From Gammaproteobacteria bacterium (GTDB lineage Bacteria; Pseudomonadota; Gammaproteobacteria; Pseudomonadales; Pseudohongiellaceae), in the NCBI GenBank assembly GCA_008081045.1, contig VMDC01000006.1, positions 1 through 39,520 of the forward strand: 39,520 bases of DNA. Reading direction: 5' to 3'. Positions within the stretch are counted from its first letter, which is position 1. The number at the start of each line of letters is the position of its first letter. Of the stretch, positions 1-7,475 are shown piece after piece. Made by a program: the position numbers and the translations under genes. The notes below the pieces were generated by a model that saw nothing but the letters and a program-made list of their open reading frames with translations, was not told where the DNA came from and made no database searches.

Positions 1-21
1 ATTACAAGGACACTACCCGCC

Positions 22-999
22 ATGAAAGCACCTGTGCGTGTTGCCGTAACCGGCGCAGCTGGTCAGATCAGTTATTCCCTTTTGTTTCGTGTTGCCGCTG
101 GAGAAATGCTCGGCGCCGATCAGCCCGTTATCCTGCAGCTGCTGGAAATTACCCCGGCGCTTGAGGCGCTGAAAGGCACAGTGATGGAAATCGAAGACTG
201 CGCCTTCCCGCTGGTCTCCGACATCGTGGCGACAGACGATCCGATGGTGGCATTCAAGGACGCAGACTACTGCCTGCTGGTTGGGGCCAGGCCCCGAGGG
301 CCCGGCATGGAGCGTAAGGACCTGCTTGAGGCGAATGCCAGAATCTTTTCCGAGCAGGGTGCTGCCATTAACACAGTCGCCAGTCGTGACGTCAAAGTGT
401 TAGTAGTAGGCAACCCGGCGAATACGAATGCCCTGATCGCCTACCGGAATGCACCAGATCTCGATCCCGGACAGTTCACCGCGATGACGCGGCTTGACCA
501 CAATCGCGCCATTTCCCAGCTCGCTGCCAAGACCGGTAAGCACAGTACTGAGGTGGATGGCATGATCATCTGGGGCAATCACTCTGCCACGCAATATCCC
601 GATATTCACCACTGTACTGTCGCCGGAACGGCGGCGATGGAGTTGGTGGATCAGGATTGGACCGTAAACGACTTCATTCCCACTGTGCAGCAGCGTGGTG
701 CAGCCATCATCAAGGCGCGTGGGGCATCTTCGGCAGCGTCTGCGGCCAACGCAGCAATCGAGCACATGCGCGACTGGGCACTGGGGACGTCGGGTAAGAC
801 AGTGAGCATGGGAATTCACAGTGATGGCAGTTACGGGGTGGAGAAGGGGCTGATCTACTCATTCCCGGTCACCTGTTCGGGCGGCAGCTACGAGATCGTG
901 CAGGGTCTTGATGTGAATGCGTTCAGTCAGGAGTTGATGGATAAGACCGAGACTGAGCTCAGAGAAGAAAGGGACGCGATTGCTGAGCTGCTGCCCTAG
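22..999 (+). CDS. mdh: Malate dehydrogenase (NAD-dependent)
   Basis: Oxidises malate to oxaloacetate with NAD+ in the cytoplasmic TCA cycle. The 325-residue protein has the nucleotide-binding loop TGAAGQISY (residues 10-18), the mobile substrate loop [13 protein letters not shown] with its arginines (about 88-100), VGNPANTNA (129-137), the Asp159 segment TRLDHNRA and catalytic His187 in [12 protein letters not shown]. The Gly-x-Ala-Gly-Gln loop and the length match the cytosolic-type MDH of beta- and gammaproteobacteria rather than the shorter E. coli type. AAGGA lies about 11 bases before the ATG. It stands alone on the plus strand; the next gene begins 40 bp later with an unrelated role. 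The promoter lies outside the window. Confidence 0.96.
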   Translation: MKAPVRVAVTGAAGQISYSLLFRVAAGEMLGADQPVILQLLEITPALEALKGTVMEIEDCAFPLVSDIVATDDPMVAFKDADYCLLVGARPRGPGMERKDLLEANARIFSEQGAAINTVASRDVKVLVVGNPANTNALIAYRNAPDLDPGQFTAMTRLDHNRAISQLAAKTGKHSTEVDGMIIWGNHSATQYPDIHHCTVAGTAAMELVDQDWTVNDFIPTVQQRGAAIIKARGASSAASAANAAIEHMRDWALGTSGKTVSMGIHSDGSYGVEKGLIYSFPVTCSGGSYEIVQGLDVNAFSQELMDKTETELREERDAIAELLP

Positions 1000-1038
1000 T
1001 GGTGATCACGTAAGCGCGGTCTTGATAACACGCCTCTG

Positions 1039-2127
1039 ATGACAAGCAACCCGATTACCCTGAGCAAGCGCAGTCAGTTCTGGATTTTTCAGACTCTGGG
1101 TTGGTCGGTCTGGGTTGCACTGCTGTCCTTCCGGGACCTGTTTGTCTATCCTGAGTTTCTGATCCCGCGGATCCTCTGCTGGGGGCTGATTGCGTTGATC
1201 GGTATGGTGCTCACTTATGGCCTGCGCGCCCTGCACCGGCTGGTCTGGGAGCGCGGGTTTGTTGTGCGTTTTCTGGTCACCTGGTTCGGGTCGTTGACGG
1301 CAGCGGTGCTCTGGCAGCCCTTCCGGAACAGCATCGCTTTGCTGCCATTCGGTGAGTTTCTGGATCCTCGTACCGCCGGGGCGCGCGAGCTCTTTGATGA
1401 CCTGTTCTTGTCTTCGTTTCCGCTGATGCTGTCTTGGAGCGCGCTTTATTTCATTATCAAGTACTATCAGCTCCTGCAGGCTGAGAAGGAGAAAAGCCTG
1501 CGCTCCGAAGCGCTCGCCAGTGAAGCGCAGCTGTTGATGTTGCGCTATCAGCTGAACCCTCATTTTCTGTTCAACACTCTGAATGCCATTTCAACACTGG
1601 TGCTGTCGCAAGCGACCGGGCCTGCCAATGAAATGCTGACCAAGCTGAGTCAGTTTCTCCGCTATTCGCTTGATCACTCACCGCTTGATCGGGTAAGCCT
1701 GGCGCAGGAGTTAAAAACCTGTCAGCTCTATCTTGATATAGAAAGAGTCAGGTTTGGCGACCGGCTGAAAACTGACATCAAGGTGACTGACGAGGCTGGT
1801 CAGGGGCTTGTACCCAGTATGCTGCTGCAGCCAGTGATCGAAAACTCGATCAAGCATGGTATCTCCAAGCAGGAGCAGGGCGGGACAATCAGCATTCATG
1901 CGGCCAAAGCTGGGCAGACGCTGGAGATTCGAGTGATCGACGACGGGCCGGGGTTGTCGACAGAGCAGGAGAGCGACACGCAATTTTCTTTTTCAAACGG
2001 AGTGGGAGTGAGTAATATCAGAAGCCGCTTGGCTGAAATGTACAGCACTCACCATGATCTGACTTTTTCCAATGAGCCGCGACGAGGGCTGGCGGTTAGA
2101 ATCAGGATTCCCTATGTCACGGAGTGA
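1039..2127 (+). CDS. LytS/AlgZ-type sensor histidine kinase
   Basis: Membrane sensor kinase that should autophosphorylate and pass phosphate to the response regulator encoded next. The 362-residue protein has about four hydrophobic segments in the first 145 residues, with no large periplasmic domain. A short linker leads to a His_kinase domain (PF06580 type) with phospho-acceptor His175 in LNPHFLFNTLNAIS. The ATPase part has an N box (LLQPVIENSIKHG, Asn269) and G boxes DDGPGL (301-306) and GVGVSNIRSRL (321-331). This architecture matches AlgZ/FimS and LytS kinases. No convincing Shine-Dalgarno precedes the ATG. It overlaps the regulator by 14 bp, implying translational coupling. The ligand is not evident. 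Confidence 0.9.
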   Translation: MTSNPITLSKRSQFWIFQTLGWSVWVALLSFRDLFVYPEFLIPRILCWGLIALIGMVLTYGLRALHRLVWERGFVVRFLVTWFGSLTAAVLWQPFRNSIALLPFGEFLDPRTAGARELFDDLFLSSFPLMLSWSALYFIIKYYQLLQAEKEKSLRSEALASEAQLLMLRYQLNPHFLFNTLNAISTLVLSQATGPANEMLTKLSQFLRYSLDHSPLDRVSLAQELKTCQLYLDIERVRFGDRLKTDIKVTDEAGQGLVPSMLLQPVIENSIKHGISKQEQGGTISIHAAKAGQTLEIRVIDDGPGLSTEQESDTQFSFSNGVGVSNIRSRLAEMYSTHHDLTFSNEPRRGLAVRIRIPYVTE

Positions 2128-2941
2128 GAGCTCTTCTCTGACTGCTCTGGTTGTGGATGATGAAAAGCTTGCGCGAGAGGGGCTGGCGATGCGGCTTGAG
2201 GCGCTCGGGTCTGTCGATATTCTTAAGCAGTGCGAGAATGGCAGGGCTGCGCTTCGCGCTATTGCAGAATGTGAGCCGGATGTCGTGTTTCTTGATATCC
2301 AGATGCCGGGGATATCGGGATTTGATCTGGTCAGCCAGATGCAGGGAGATGCGATGCCGATGGTGGTTTTTGTCACCGCATTTGATGCGTTTGCCGTTGA
2401 TGCCTTTCAGGTCCATGCCGTCGACTATCTGCTAAAGCCGGTTGAGCAGGAACGACTGGAGGCTGCGGTCAACAGATGTTTTGAGCGCAGGACAGGGCAA
2501 GCGGCCGCTGCGGACAAGCAGAAGCTGTTGGAAATGGTGGTTTCACTGTCCGGAAAGTCAGAGGACGCCATCAGAGATGTTCTGTTGACCGATGACATAC
2601 CGGAGAATCAGATTGACCGTCTGGCGATCAAGGATGGCGCGTCAACCAGCTTCGTGCCGATCAGAGATATTGACTGGATTGATGCGGCGGGCGACTACAT
2701 GTGTGTTCATGTGGGAAACCGGACCCATATCATGCGCACGACCATGAAAGAGCTCGAGTCCAGGCTGGACGCTTCAGTTTTCCAGCGGGTGCACCGCTCG
2801 ACGATTGTCAATCTTGAACGGGTAGAGAAAGTATCCTCTCACATGAACGGGGAGTATTACCTCACCCTCATTGGCGGCTCGACGCTCAAGATGAGCCGTT
2901 CCTACAAAAACAAGATCAAGCACTTCTTTCCGGAATCATAA
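2114..2941 (+). CDS. LytTR-family response regulator
   Basis: DNA-binding partner of the preceding kinase. I chose the ATG at 2114 because AGGA lies 6 bases upstream and the receiver domain then begins at residue 9; an in-frame ATG at 2072 would add 14 residues. The 275-residue protein has a receiver domain (about 9-122) with acidic pair Asp15-Asp16, phospho-acceptor Asp61 (VVFLDIQMPG), Thr88 and Lys108. A LytTR DNA-binding domain (about 170-272) contains IDWIDAAGDYMCVHV and FQRVHRSTIVN. The family resembles AlgR, which controls surface and virulence traits in Pseudomonas, but the regulon here is unknown. The gene converges on the Lrp-type regulator with a 16-bp gap. Confidence 0.9.
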   Translation: MSRSESSSLTALVVDDEKLAREGLAMRLEALGSVDILKQCENGRAALRAIAECEPDVVFLDIQMPGISGFDLVSQMQGDAMPMVVFVTAFDAFAVDAFQVHAVDYLLKPVEQERLEAAVNRCFERRTGQAAAADKQKLLEMVVSLSGKSEDAIRDVLLTDDIPENQIDRLAIKDGASTSFVPIRDIDWIDAAGDYMCVHVGNRTHIMRTTMKELESRLDASVFQRVHRSTIVNLERVEKVSSHMNGEYYLTLIGGSTLKMSRSYKNKIKHFFPES

Positions 2942-2957
2942 GAGCCGCATTCAGTTA

Positions 2958-3434
2958 CTAAGATTCAATGTGGTCGAGGGGTAAAGCCGTGGTGTTTTGA
3001 ACCTCGCGCAGCATAAAGCTTGAATGCACGTCGGTTACGCCTTCGATTCGGGTAATTTTGTTCAGCAGAAATTCCTGGTAGTACTCCATGTCCGGCACCA
3101 CGACTTTCAGCTGATAGTCAGCAGACTGTCCGGTGATGAGCAGGCATTCAGTCACTTCCGCGTACGATCTGATTTGTTCTTCAAATTTTTCGAAGCGATC
3201 CGGAGTATGCCGGTCCATGCTGATCTGAATAAGTGCGGTCAGTTTTAAGTCCAGTTTTTTTGGGTCCAGCAGGGTGACTCTGCCAAGAATGATGCCGGCA
3301 TCCTCAAGCTGTTTCACCCGTCTCGCGCAGGGGGAGGGAGACAGGCCGATGCGCTCTGCCAGCTCTAGGTTAGTTATGGTTCCATCCCGCTGTATTTCCC
3401 GCAGAATGCGCTTATCCAGTCTGTCCAGCTTCAT
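2958..3434 (-). CDS. Lrp/AsnC-family transcriptional regulator
   Basis: Leucine-responsive-type regulator, 158 residues, the usual family length. The N-terminal winged helix-turn-helix (residues 4-60) includes LDKRILREIQRDG and the recognition helix LSPSPCARRVKQLEDAGII. The C-terminal RAM/AsnC ligand domain (about 65-145) has VTECLLITGQSADYQLKVV, the region that forms effector pockets between subunits. CGGAG lies about 9 bases before the ATG. It is transcribed divergently from leuA across an AT-rich intergenic region, so it may autoregulate and also act on leuA; that is inference from position only. It could be Lrp itself or a specialised paralogue. Confidence 0.9.
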   Translation of the reverse strand: MKLDRLDKRILREIQRDGTITNLELAERIGLSPSPCARRVKQLEDAGIILGRVTLLDPKKLDLKLTALIQISMDRHTPDRFEKFEEQIRSYAEVTECLLITGQSADYQLKVVVPDMEYYQEFLLNKITRIEGVTDVHSSFMLREVQNTTALPLDHIES

Positions 3435-3469
3435 CGAGAGAACTCCGAGCTACGACCCGTGGTTTGAAT

Positions 3470-3580
3470 GTTAAAGCTTTCCATCAATTTCAATTAAAAT
3501 AGTATATAAAACTAATTATATATCAAAAATTGGTGTAGATAACTACGAAAAGCCCAAAAATATAGAAAGTATGTGTAGAA
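3470..3580. promoter_or_regulatory. AT-rich divergent control region between the Lrp-like gene and leuA
   Basis: This stretch is strikingly AT-rich compared with the GC-richer genes around it. It contains runs such as TATATAAAACTAATTATATAT, with the densest part at about 3490-3530. On the minus strand TATACT (3506-3501) could serve as a -10 for the Lrp-like gene. On the plus strand no ideal -35/-10 pair is visible for leuA, although TATAGA (3561-3566) and CATAAT (3602-3607) are possible -10 elements. Lrp-family proteins favour bent AT-rich DNA, so binding here is plausible but unproven. Confidence 0.5.
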
Positions 3581-3706
3581 ATGCTAATCCGGTTTGACTA
3601 CCATAATCACACTTTCTCGAAGCGGGTCAGCATTCACAAGATGCCGGTACCCGGGAGCGGATTTCTCACAAGGAAATCGCGGGAATCAGGTTAATCAGGC
3701 AGCGGT

Positions 3707-3754
3707 GTGACAGCGCTGGTTCCTGAAAACATAGAGTCAGAGAGTCTTCTTTGA
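3707..3754 (+). CDS. Possible leuA leader peptide (low confidence)
   Basis: A 15-codon frame starts with GTG at 3707 (in-frame stop TAA at 3692-3694) and reads MTALVPENIESESLL before TGA at 3752-3754. Its last two sense codons are CTT CTT (Leu-Leu), and the stop lies 2 bases before the 5' arm of the terminator hairpin. A ribosome stalled on those codons would cover the base of the stem. An AGG about 7 bases upstream is only a weak ribosome site. A second candidate, a 37-codon frame at 3581-3694, is not leucine-rich. Neither has independent support beyond position. Confidence 0.25.
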   Translation: MTALVPENIESESLL

Positions 3755-3756
3755 AT

Positions 3757-3797
3757 AGCGCCCGGACAAGTTGTCTTGATCCGGGCGCTGCATTTTT
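3757..3797 (+). terminator. Intrinsic terminator/attenuator in the leuA leader
   Basis: A perfect 10-bp GC-rich stem, AGCGCCCGGA (3757-3766) with TCCGGGCGCT (3780-3789), closes a 13-base loop and is followed by five T residues (3793-3797). It ends only 14 bases before the leuA ribosome site and 26 bases before its ATG. It sits after a leader with no full-length gene, so it is best explained as an attenuator of leuA rather than as the end of an upstream gene. An upstream segment CCGGGAGC (3651-3658) is complementary to 3758-3765 with one mismatch and could form an alternative antiterminator. Confidence 0.75.
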
Positions 3798-3822
3798 GAT
3801 CCGGAATGAGGGAGGGGTCCCG

Positions 3823-5499
3823 ATGCCAAACAACCGATTTGATCACCGTAAATACAAACCGTTTCAGCCGATTGCGCTGAGCGACAGAACCTGGCCGGAT
3901 CAGGTTATAGAATCTGCGCCGGTCTGGTGCAGTGTCGATCTTCGGGACGGCAACCAGGCCTTGATTGAGCCAATGTCGGTTGAACAGAAAAAGAAGATGT
4001 TTGAATTGCTGGTTGAAGTCGGGTTCAAGGAGATCGAAGTCGGATTTCCGGCTGCTTCCCAGCCAGACTTTGATTTTGTGCGTTGTTTGATTGAAGAAGA
4101 TCGTGTGCCTGATGACGTCACCATTCAGGTGCTGACCCAGGCCCGCCCGGAATTGATTCAGCGAACCTTTAAATCCCTGCGTGGCGCTCGCAGAGCGATT
4201 CTGCACGTTTACAACTCAACATCGACTGTGCAGCGTGAAAAGGTGTTTAAAACGGATGAAGCCGGCATCATCGACATCGCAGTAGCAGGGGCAACCGAAG
4301 TGAAACGTTGCGCGGAACTGGCTCCGGAAACGGAATGGGTATTCCAGTACTCACCGGAAAGTTTTACCGGTACGGAGATGGATTTTGCGGTCGAGGTCTG
4401 TGATGCGGTAAATGCTGTCTGGCTGCCGACTCCGGAAAACCCAGCCATCATCAACCTTCCTGCAACAGTAGAGATGGCCACTCCGAATATTTACGCTGAT
4501 CAAATCGAGTATTTTTGCCGGAAGCTGAAAAATCGCGACTCGGTGATCATCAGTTTACACACCCACAATGACCGGGCCTCGGCAGTCGCTGCTGCGGAGC
4601 TTGCGGTGATGGCAGGTGCTCAGCGGGTTGAAGGAACCTTGCTTGGCAATGGTGAGCGTACCGGCAACATGGACATCGTGATCATGGCGATGAATCTCTA
4701 CAGTCAGGGCGTCGACCCGGGCCTTGATCTGCATGACATGGATCGCATTGTTTCGGTGGTCAGAGAATGCACGCAGATTGACGTGCACCCGCGTCAGGCC
4801 TACTCGGGCGATCTGGTTTTTACGGCGTTTTCCGGTTCCCATCAGGATGCAATCAAAAAATGCCTGGATATCTATATAGAGGGGACTCCGTGGGAAATTG
4901 CCTATTTGCCCATAGATCCCCGTGATATCGGGCGTACCTATCAGGATGTGATTCGGGTTAACAGCCAATCCGGGAAGGGGGGTGTTGCCTACGTGCTGGC
5001 TAACAAGTTCGGCTTCCAGTTACCGCGCTGGCTGCAGATCGAGTTCAGTCGGGTCGTGCAAAAAGTGACTGAGGATACCGGGCAAGAAATCAGCCCTGAT
5101 CAGATCTGGACCTTATTTAACAACCACTATCTTGATAACGCGAAAGCCCTGAGTCTGGAAGACTTCACCATTGCCAAGCACGAAGGGCGTGAAACGTTTG
5201 CCGCTAAGCTTAACTATATGGGTGAAATGATCGCGATAAGCGGTGAGGGTGATGGTGTGCTCGATGCGTTTGTTGAAGCGCTCAAGAATGCCATCAAGCT
5301 TGATTTTGAAATCATGGAGTATGGTGAGCACGCGTTGGGTCAGGGCGCCGATGCCGAGGCAGTGACCTATATCCAGATTCGATGCGAAGGGCAGAGGTAC
5401 AGTGGTGTCGCCATCAGTAAAGATATCATCGCCTCTTCTCTCAACGCGTTCATGGGAGCTGCCAGTCAGCTGCTGAGTGAACGCGCAGCGGCAGCATGA
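3823..5499 (+). CDS. leuA: 2-isopropylmalate synthase
   Basis: First committed enzyme of leucine biosynthesis: condenses acetyl-CoA with 2-oxoisovalerate. The start is the ATG at 3823, with GGAGGGG 6-12 bases upstream; an in-frame TTG at 3751 lies inside the terminator region and is rejected. The 558-residue protein is the long LeuA class. It has the metal-binding start of the HMGL-like TIM barrel (SVDLRDGNQALIEPM, about 38-52), HTHNDRASAVAAAEL and GNGERTGNMD in the barrel, and a C-terminal allosteric domain typical of leucine feedback inhibition. It is monocistronic here; leuBCD are not adjacent. Regulation is likely by the leader terminator and possibly by the divergent Lrp-like protein. 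Confidence 0.96.
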   Translation: MPNNRFDHRKYKPFQPIALSDRTWPDQVIESAPVWCSVDLRDGNQALIEPMSVEQKKKMFELLVEVGFKEIEVGFPAASQPDFDFVRCLIEEDRVPDDVTIQVLTQARPELIQRTFKSLRGARRAILHVYNSTSTVQREKVFKTDEAGIIDIAVAGATEVKRCAELAPETEWVFQYSPESFTGTEMDFAVEVCDAVNAVWLPTPENPAIINLPATVEMATPNIYADQIEYFCRKLKNRDSVIISLHTHNDRASAVAAAELAVMAGAQRVEGTLLGNGERTGNMDIVIMAMNLYSQGVDPGLDLHDMDRIVSVVRECTQIDVHPRQAYSGDLVFTAFSGSHQDAIKKCLDIYIEGTPWEIAYLPIDPRDIGRTYQDVIRVNSQSGKGGVAYVLANKFGFQLPRWLQIEFSRVVQKVTEDTGQEISPDQIWTLFNNHYLDNAKALSLEDFTIAKHEGRETFAAKLNYMGEMIAISGEGDGVLDAFVEALKNAIKLDFEIMEYGEHALGQGADAEAVTYIQIRCEGQRYSGVAISKDIIASSLNAFMGAASQLLSERAAAA

Positions 5500-5588
5500 G
5501 AGCAGCTCTTCCCGGGTCAGGCAGAAAACAGGGCAGGGCTCTGCCTGCCTCATCTTTGGTGTCAGTGTGCAAAGGATCTTGATCGCGT

Positions 5589-6086
5589 ATGCTGAAAGTG
5601 CTGGTTGGCATGTCTTTGTCTTCATTTTTCATGGGCCTGTTTGGTGTGGACTGGCAGACAGTTGACCGGAAAATTGCCAGAGCTTTTCCTGCAGTGGAAT
5701 TTGTCTCCACCGAAAGCCTTCTGGCCGAAGCGCAGCTCAGGGTTGCGCCGACGATAATTGATGTCAGGCTTCCCGAAGAGTATGACGTGAGCCATATTCC
5801 CAAGGCTCATAATTTGCAGAGCGCAGAGGCGATTGCTGCTGCTTTTCCAGATTACGCCGAGCCCATTGTTGTTTACTGCTCCGTGGGATACCGGTCAGCG
5901 GCTGTGGCCGAAGAGCTGGCTTCTCTGGGCTATACGAGCGTCAAAAATCTCAGGCATTCGATTTTCGAATGGGCAGAGCGCGGTTATGGTCTGGAAAACG
6001 CCGCCGGCAGCACGGCAAAAGTCCATCCCTACAGCCGAGCCTGGGGGAGCCTTATTCCCAAAGAGCTGCATGCTTATTCGCCTTAA
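5589..6086 (+). CDS. Rhodanese-like sulfurtransferase, possibly membrane- or periplasm-targeted
   Basis: Single rhodanese domain (about residues 38-135 of 165) with DVRLPEEYDVSHIPKAHN and the active-site loop CSVGYRS, in which Cys97 would carry the persulfide. The six-residue loop fits rhodaneses rather than Cdc25-like phosphatases. The N terminus (MLKVLVGMSLSSFFMGLFG) is hydrophobic and may be a signal or anchor, though no clear cleavage motif follows. The start is somewhat uncertain: AAAGGA lies 13 bases before this ATG, and an in-frame ATG lies 21 bases downstream. The gene follows leuA after 89 bp and precedes the ECF sigma gene by 141 bp. The sulfur acceptor is unknown. Confidence 0.82.
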   Translation: MLKVLVGMSLSSFFMGLFGVDWQTVDRKIARAFPAVEFVSTESLLAEAQLRVAPTIIDVRLPEEYDVSHIPKAHNLQSAEAIAAAFPDYAEPIVVYCSVGYRSAAVAEELASLGYTSVKNLRHSIFEWAERGYGLENAAGSTAKVHPYSRAWGSLIPKELHAYSP

Positions 6087-6227
6087 AGGGTCCGCAGCGG
6101 GCAAACTATTTCCATCGGGTTTGCGACTTATCCTCCATAAACCAGTATCCTCGGATGCATAGAAGGTAGCCCGGTCGCGCTAAGCCGTGGCTGGTGCTGT
6201 GTTGATGAGAGTCTTGGACGATCTGGT

Positions 6228-6806
6228 ATGAGTGTGATTGACGAAGATGAAGCGCTAATTGCTGCTGCTCTTGCCGGCTCTCCTCATGCCTGGGAAAAAC
6301 TGGTCAAGCGTTATGAAAGCCGAGTTTTCAATCAGGGTTTGCGACTGATGGGTAACCCCAGTGATGCGATGGATCTGCTGCAGGAAGTCTTCCTCGGGGT
6401 ATATCGCAATCTGCATCGGTTTCGTGGTGATGCCAAATTCAGTAGCTGGCTCTTTCGAATTGCTCACAACAAGGCGATCGACTTAAGCCGGCGCAAACGC
6501 TTGCTGGCCGGAACGCCGCCAAACGCCGAAGGGGAAGCAGACCCGCTGGAGAGCGTTCCTGCAGACCGGCAGCAGGAGCCGGAGATCAGTCTGATGCACT
6601 CTGAGCTCAACCAGCGCATTGTTGAAAGACTCAATCAGCTGCCGCTGGCTCAGCGCCTGGTCGTTGAGCTCAAGGTTTTCCAGTCCATGACTTTCGAGGA
6701 GATCGCCGATATGCAGGATATCTCAGAAAATACAGCTAAAACCCGTTTCTACGCTGCGCTCAAGAAACTCAAGCAAACCACGGAGGACGAGCATGTCCTG
6801 TCCTAA
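6228..6806 (+). CDS. ECF-type RNA polymerase sigma factor (RpoE-like)
   Basis: Group 4 sigma factor of 192 residues. Region 2 (about 20-92) shows the promoter-melting and core-binding signatures DAMDLLQEVFLGVYRNLHRFRGDAKFSSW, written here in part, and FRIAHNKAIDLSRRK. An acidic linker (about 95-125) leads to region 4 (about 130-180) with LPLAQRLVVELKVFQSMTFEEIAD and a helix-turn-helix ending TAKTRFYAALKKL. It overlaps the next gene, a zinc-finger anti-sigma factor, by 14 bp, a classic sigma/anti-sigma arrangement. An inverted repeat GCAAAC-N12-GTTTGC (6101-6124) upstream might be regulatory, but no clear ECF-type promoter was recognised. Confidence 0.92.
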   Translation: MSVIDEDEALIAAALAGSPHAWEKLVKRYESRVFNQGLRLMGNPSDAMDLLQEVFLGVYRNLHRFRGDAKFSSWLFRIAHNKAIDLSRRKRLLAGTPPNAEGEADPLESVPADRQQEPEISLMHSELNQRIVERLNQLPLAQRLVVELKVFQSMTFEEIADMQDISENTAKTRFYAALKKLKQTTEDEHVLS

Positions 6807-7470
6807 GACTGTTCACCTGTTACAAGAATACTTCTCTGACTCGCTTTCAGTGCAAGCGGGCGCAGAGTTCGACAAGCACCTCGCTCAGTGTGGAGAGTGT
6901 CGCGCCGAACTGGACACCCTGCTGCTTACCAGGCAGGAATTGCTGTCATGGCAGGAGCAGCGCGTGCCCCATTGGGATCGCGGGCTTGAACTGTTTAAGC
7001 GCGAACATGCTGCCGAGCCGCCAGCGACGGGTTGGTTTGGGCGCTGGCAATGGGCGCCTACCGCCGCTTCATTCGCCATGCTGTGTCTGTTGCTGTTGAA
7101 CACTTCAGTGTCGGTCAGCGACTCAGGGTTTGAAATTGCCTTCGGTGGATCAGCCGAGCGTGCCGAAATTGACCGGTCTCTGGCGACGTTTGAGGCGCAG
7201 CAGCTCGCCGAAATTGAGTCTCTGATCCGCCGCTTTGAGGCCCGTCAGGATTCAAATAACGTCCAGTTGCTGCAGGCGGTTATGGAACAGACTCAACAGT
7301 CGACGGCAGAAAGTCTTGATCGGATCTATGCGTATTTTGAAGAGCAACGACTGCGGGATCTGCAGGATATGCAGCTCGGCTATCAGCAACTGGCCGACAG
7401 CGATTACGCAACGCTGCGCTCGCTGCAGGAATTGGCGCAGTTTGTGAGTTACCGTGAGTCAGCGCGCTAG
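6793..7470 (+). CDS. Membrane-bound zinc-finger anti-sigma factor
   Basis: Likely binds and silences the sigma factor encoded just upstream. The 225-residue protein has an N-terminal zf-HC2 anti-sigma domain with the His29-x3-Cys33-x2-Cys36 motif in DKHLAQCGECRAEL. One transmembrane segment follows (about residues 85-102, AASFAMLCLLLLNTS). The periplasmic part is rich in Glu, Gln, Arg and Leu (about 120-220) and predicted to be coiled coil, including repeated Q-L-x-E-I and LQELAQF patterns. GGAGG lies 6 bases before the ATG. The topology (cytoplasmic zinc finger, periplasmic sensor) resembles RsiW/ZAS proteins, but the helical periplasmic domain has no recognised ligand fold. Confidence 0.85.
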   Translation: MSCPKTVHLLQEYFSDSLSVQAGAEFDKHLAQCGECRAELDTLLLTRQELLSWQEQRVPHWDRGLELFKREHAAEPPATGWFGRWQWAPTAASFAMLCLLLLNTSVSVSDSGFEIAFGGSAERAEIDRSLATFEAQQLAEIESLIRRFEARQDSNNVQLLQAVMEQTQQSTAESLDRIYAYFEEQRLRDLQDMQLGYQQLADSDYATLRSLQELAQFVSYRESAR

Positions 7471-7475
7471 AACGA

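Noticed and set aside
3581..3694. A 37-codon frame upstream of leuA as the leader peptide
   Set aside because: It has no run of leucine codons, a poor ribosome site and ends about 60 bases before the hairpin. It remains possible but is not listed as a gene.
5531..5550. A GGCAGG/CCTGCC hairpin after leuA as a terminator
   Set aside because: The stem is only 6 bp, has competing pairings, and is not followed by a T run.
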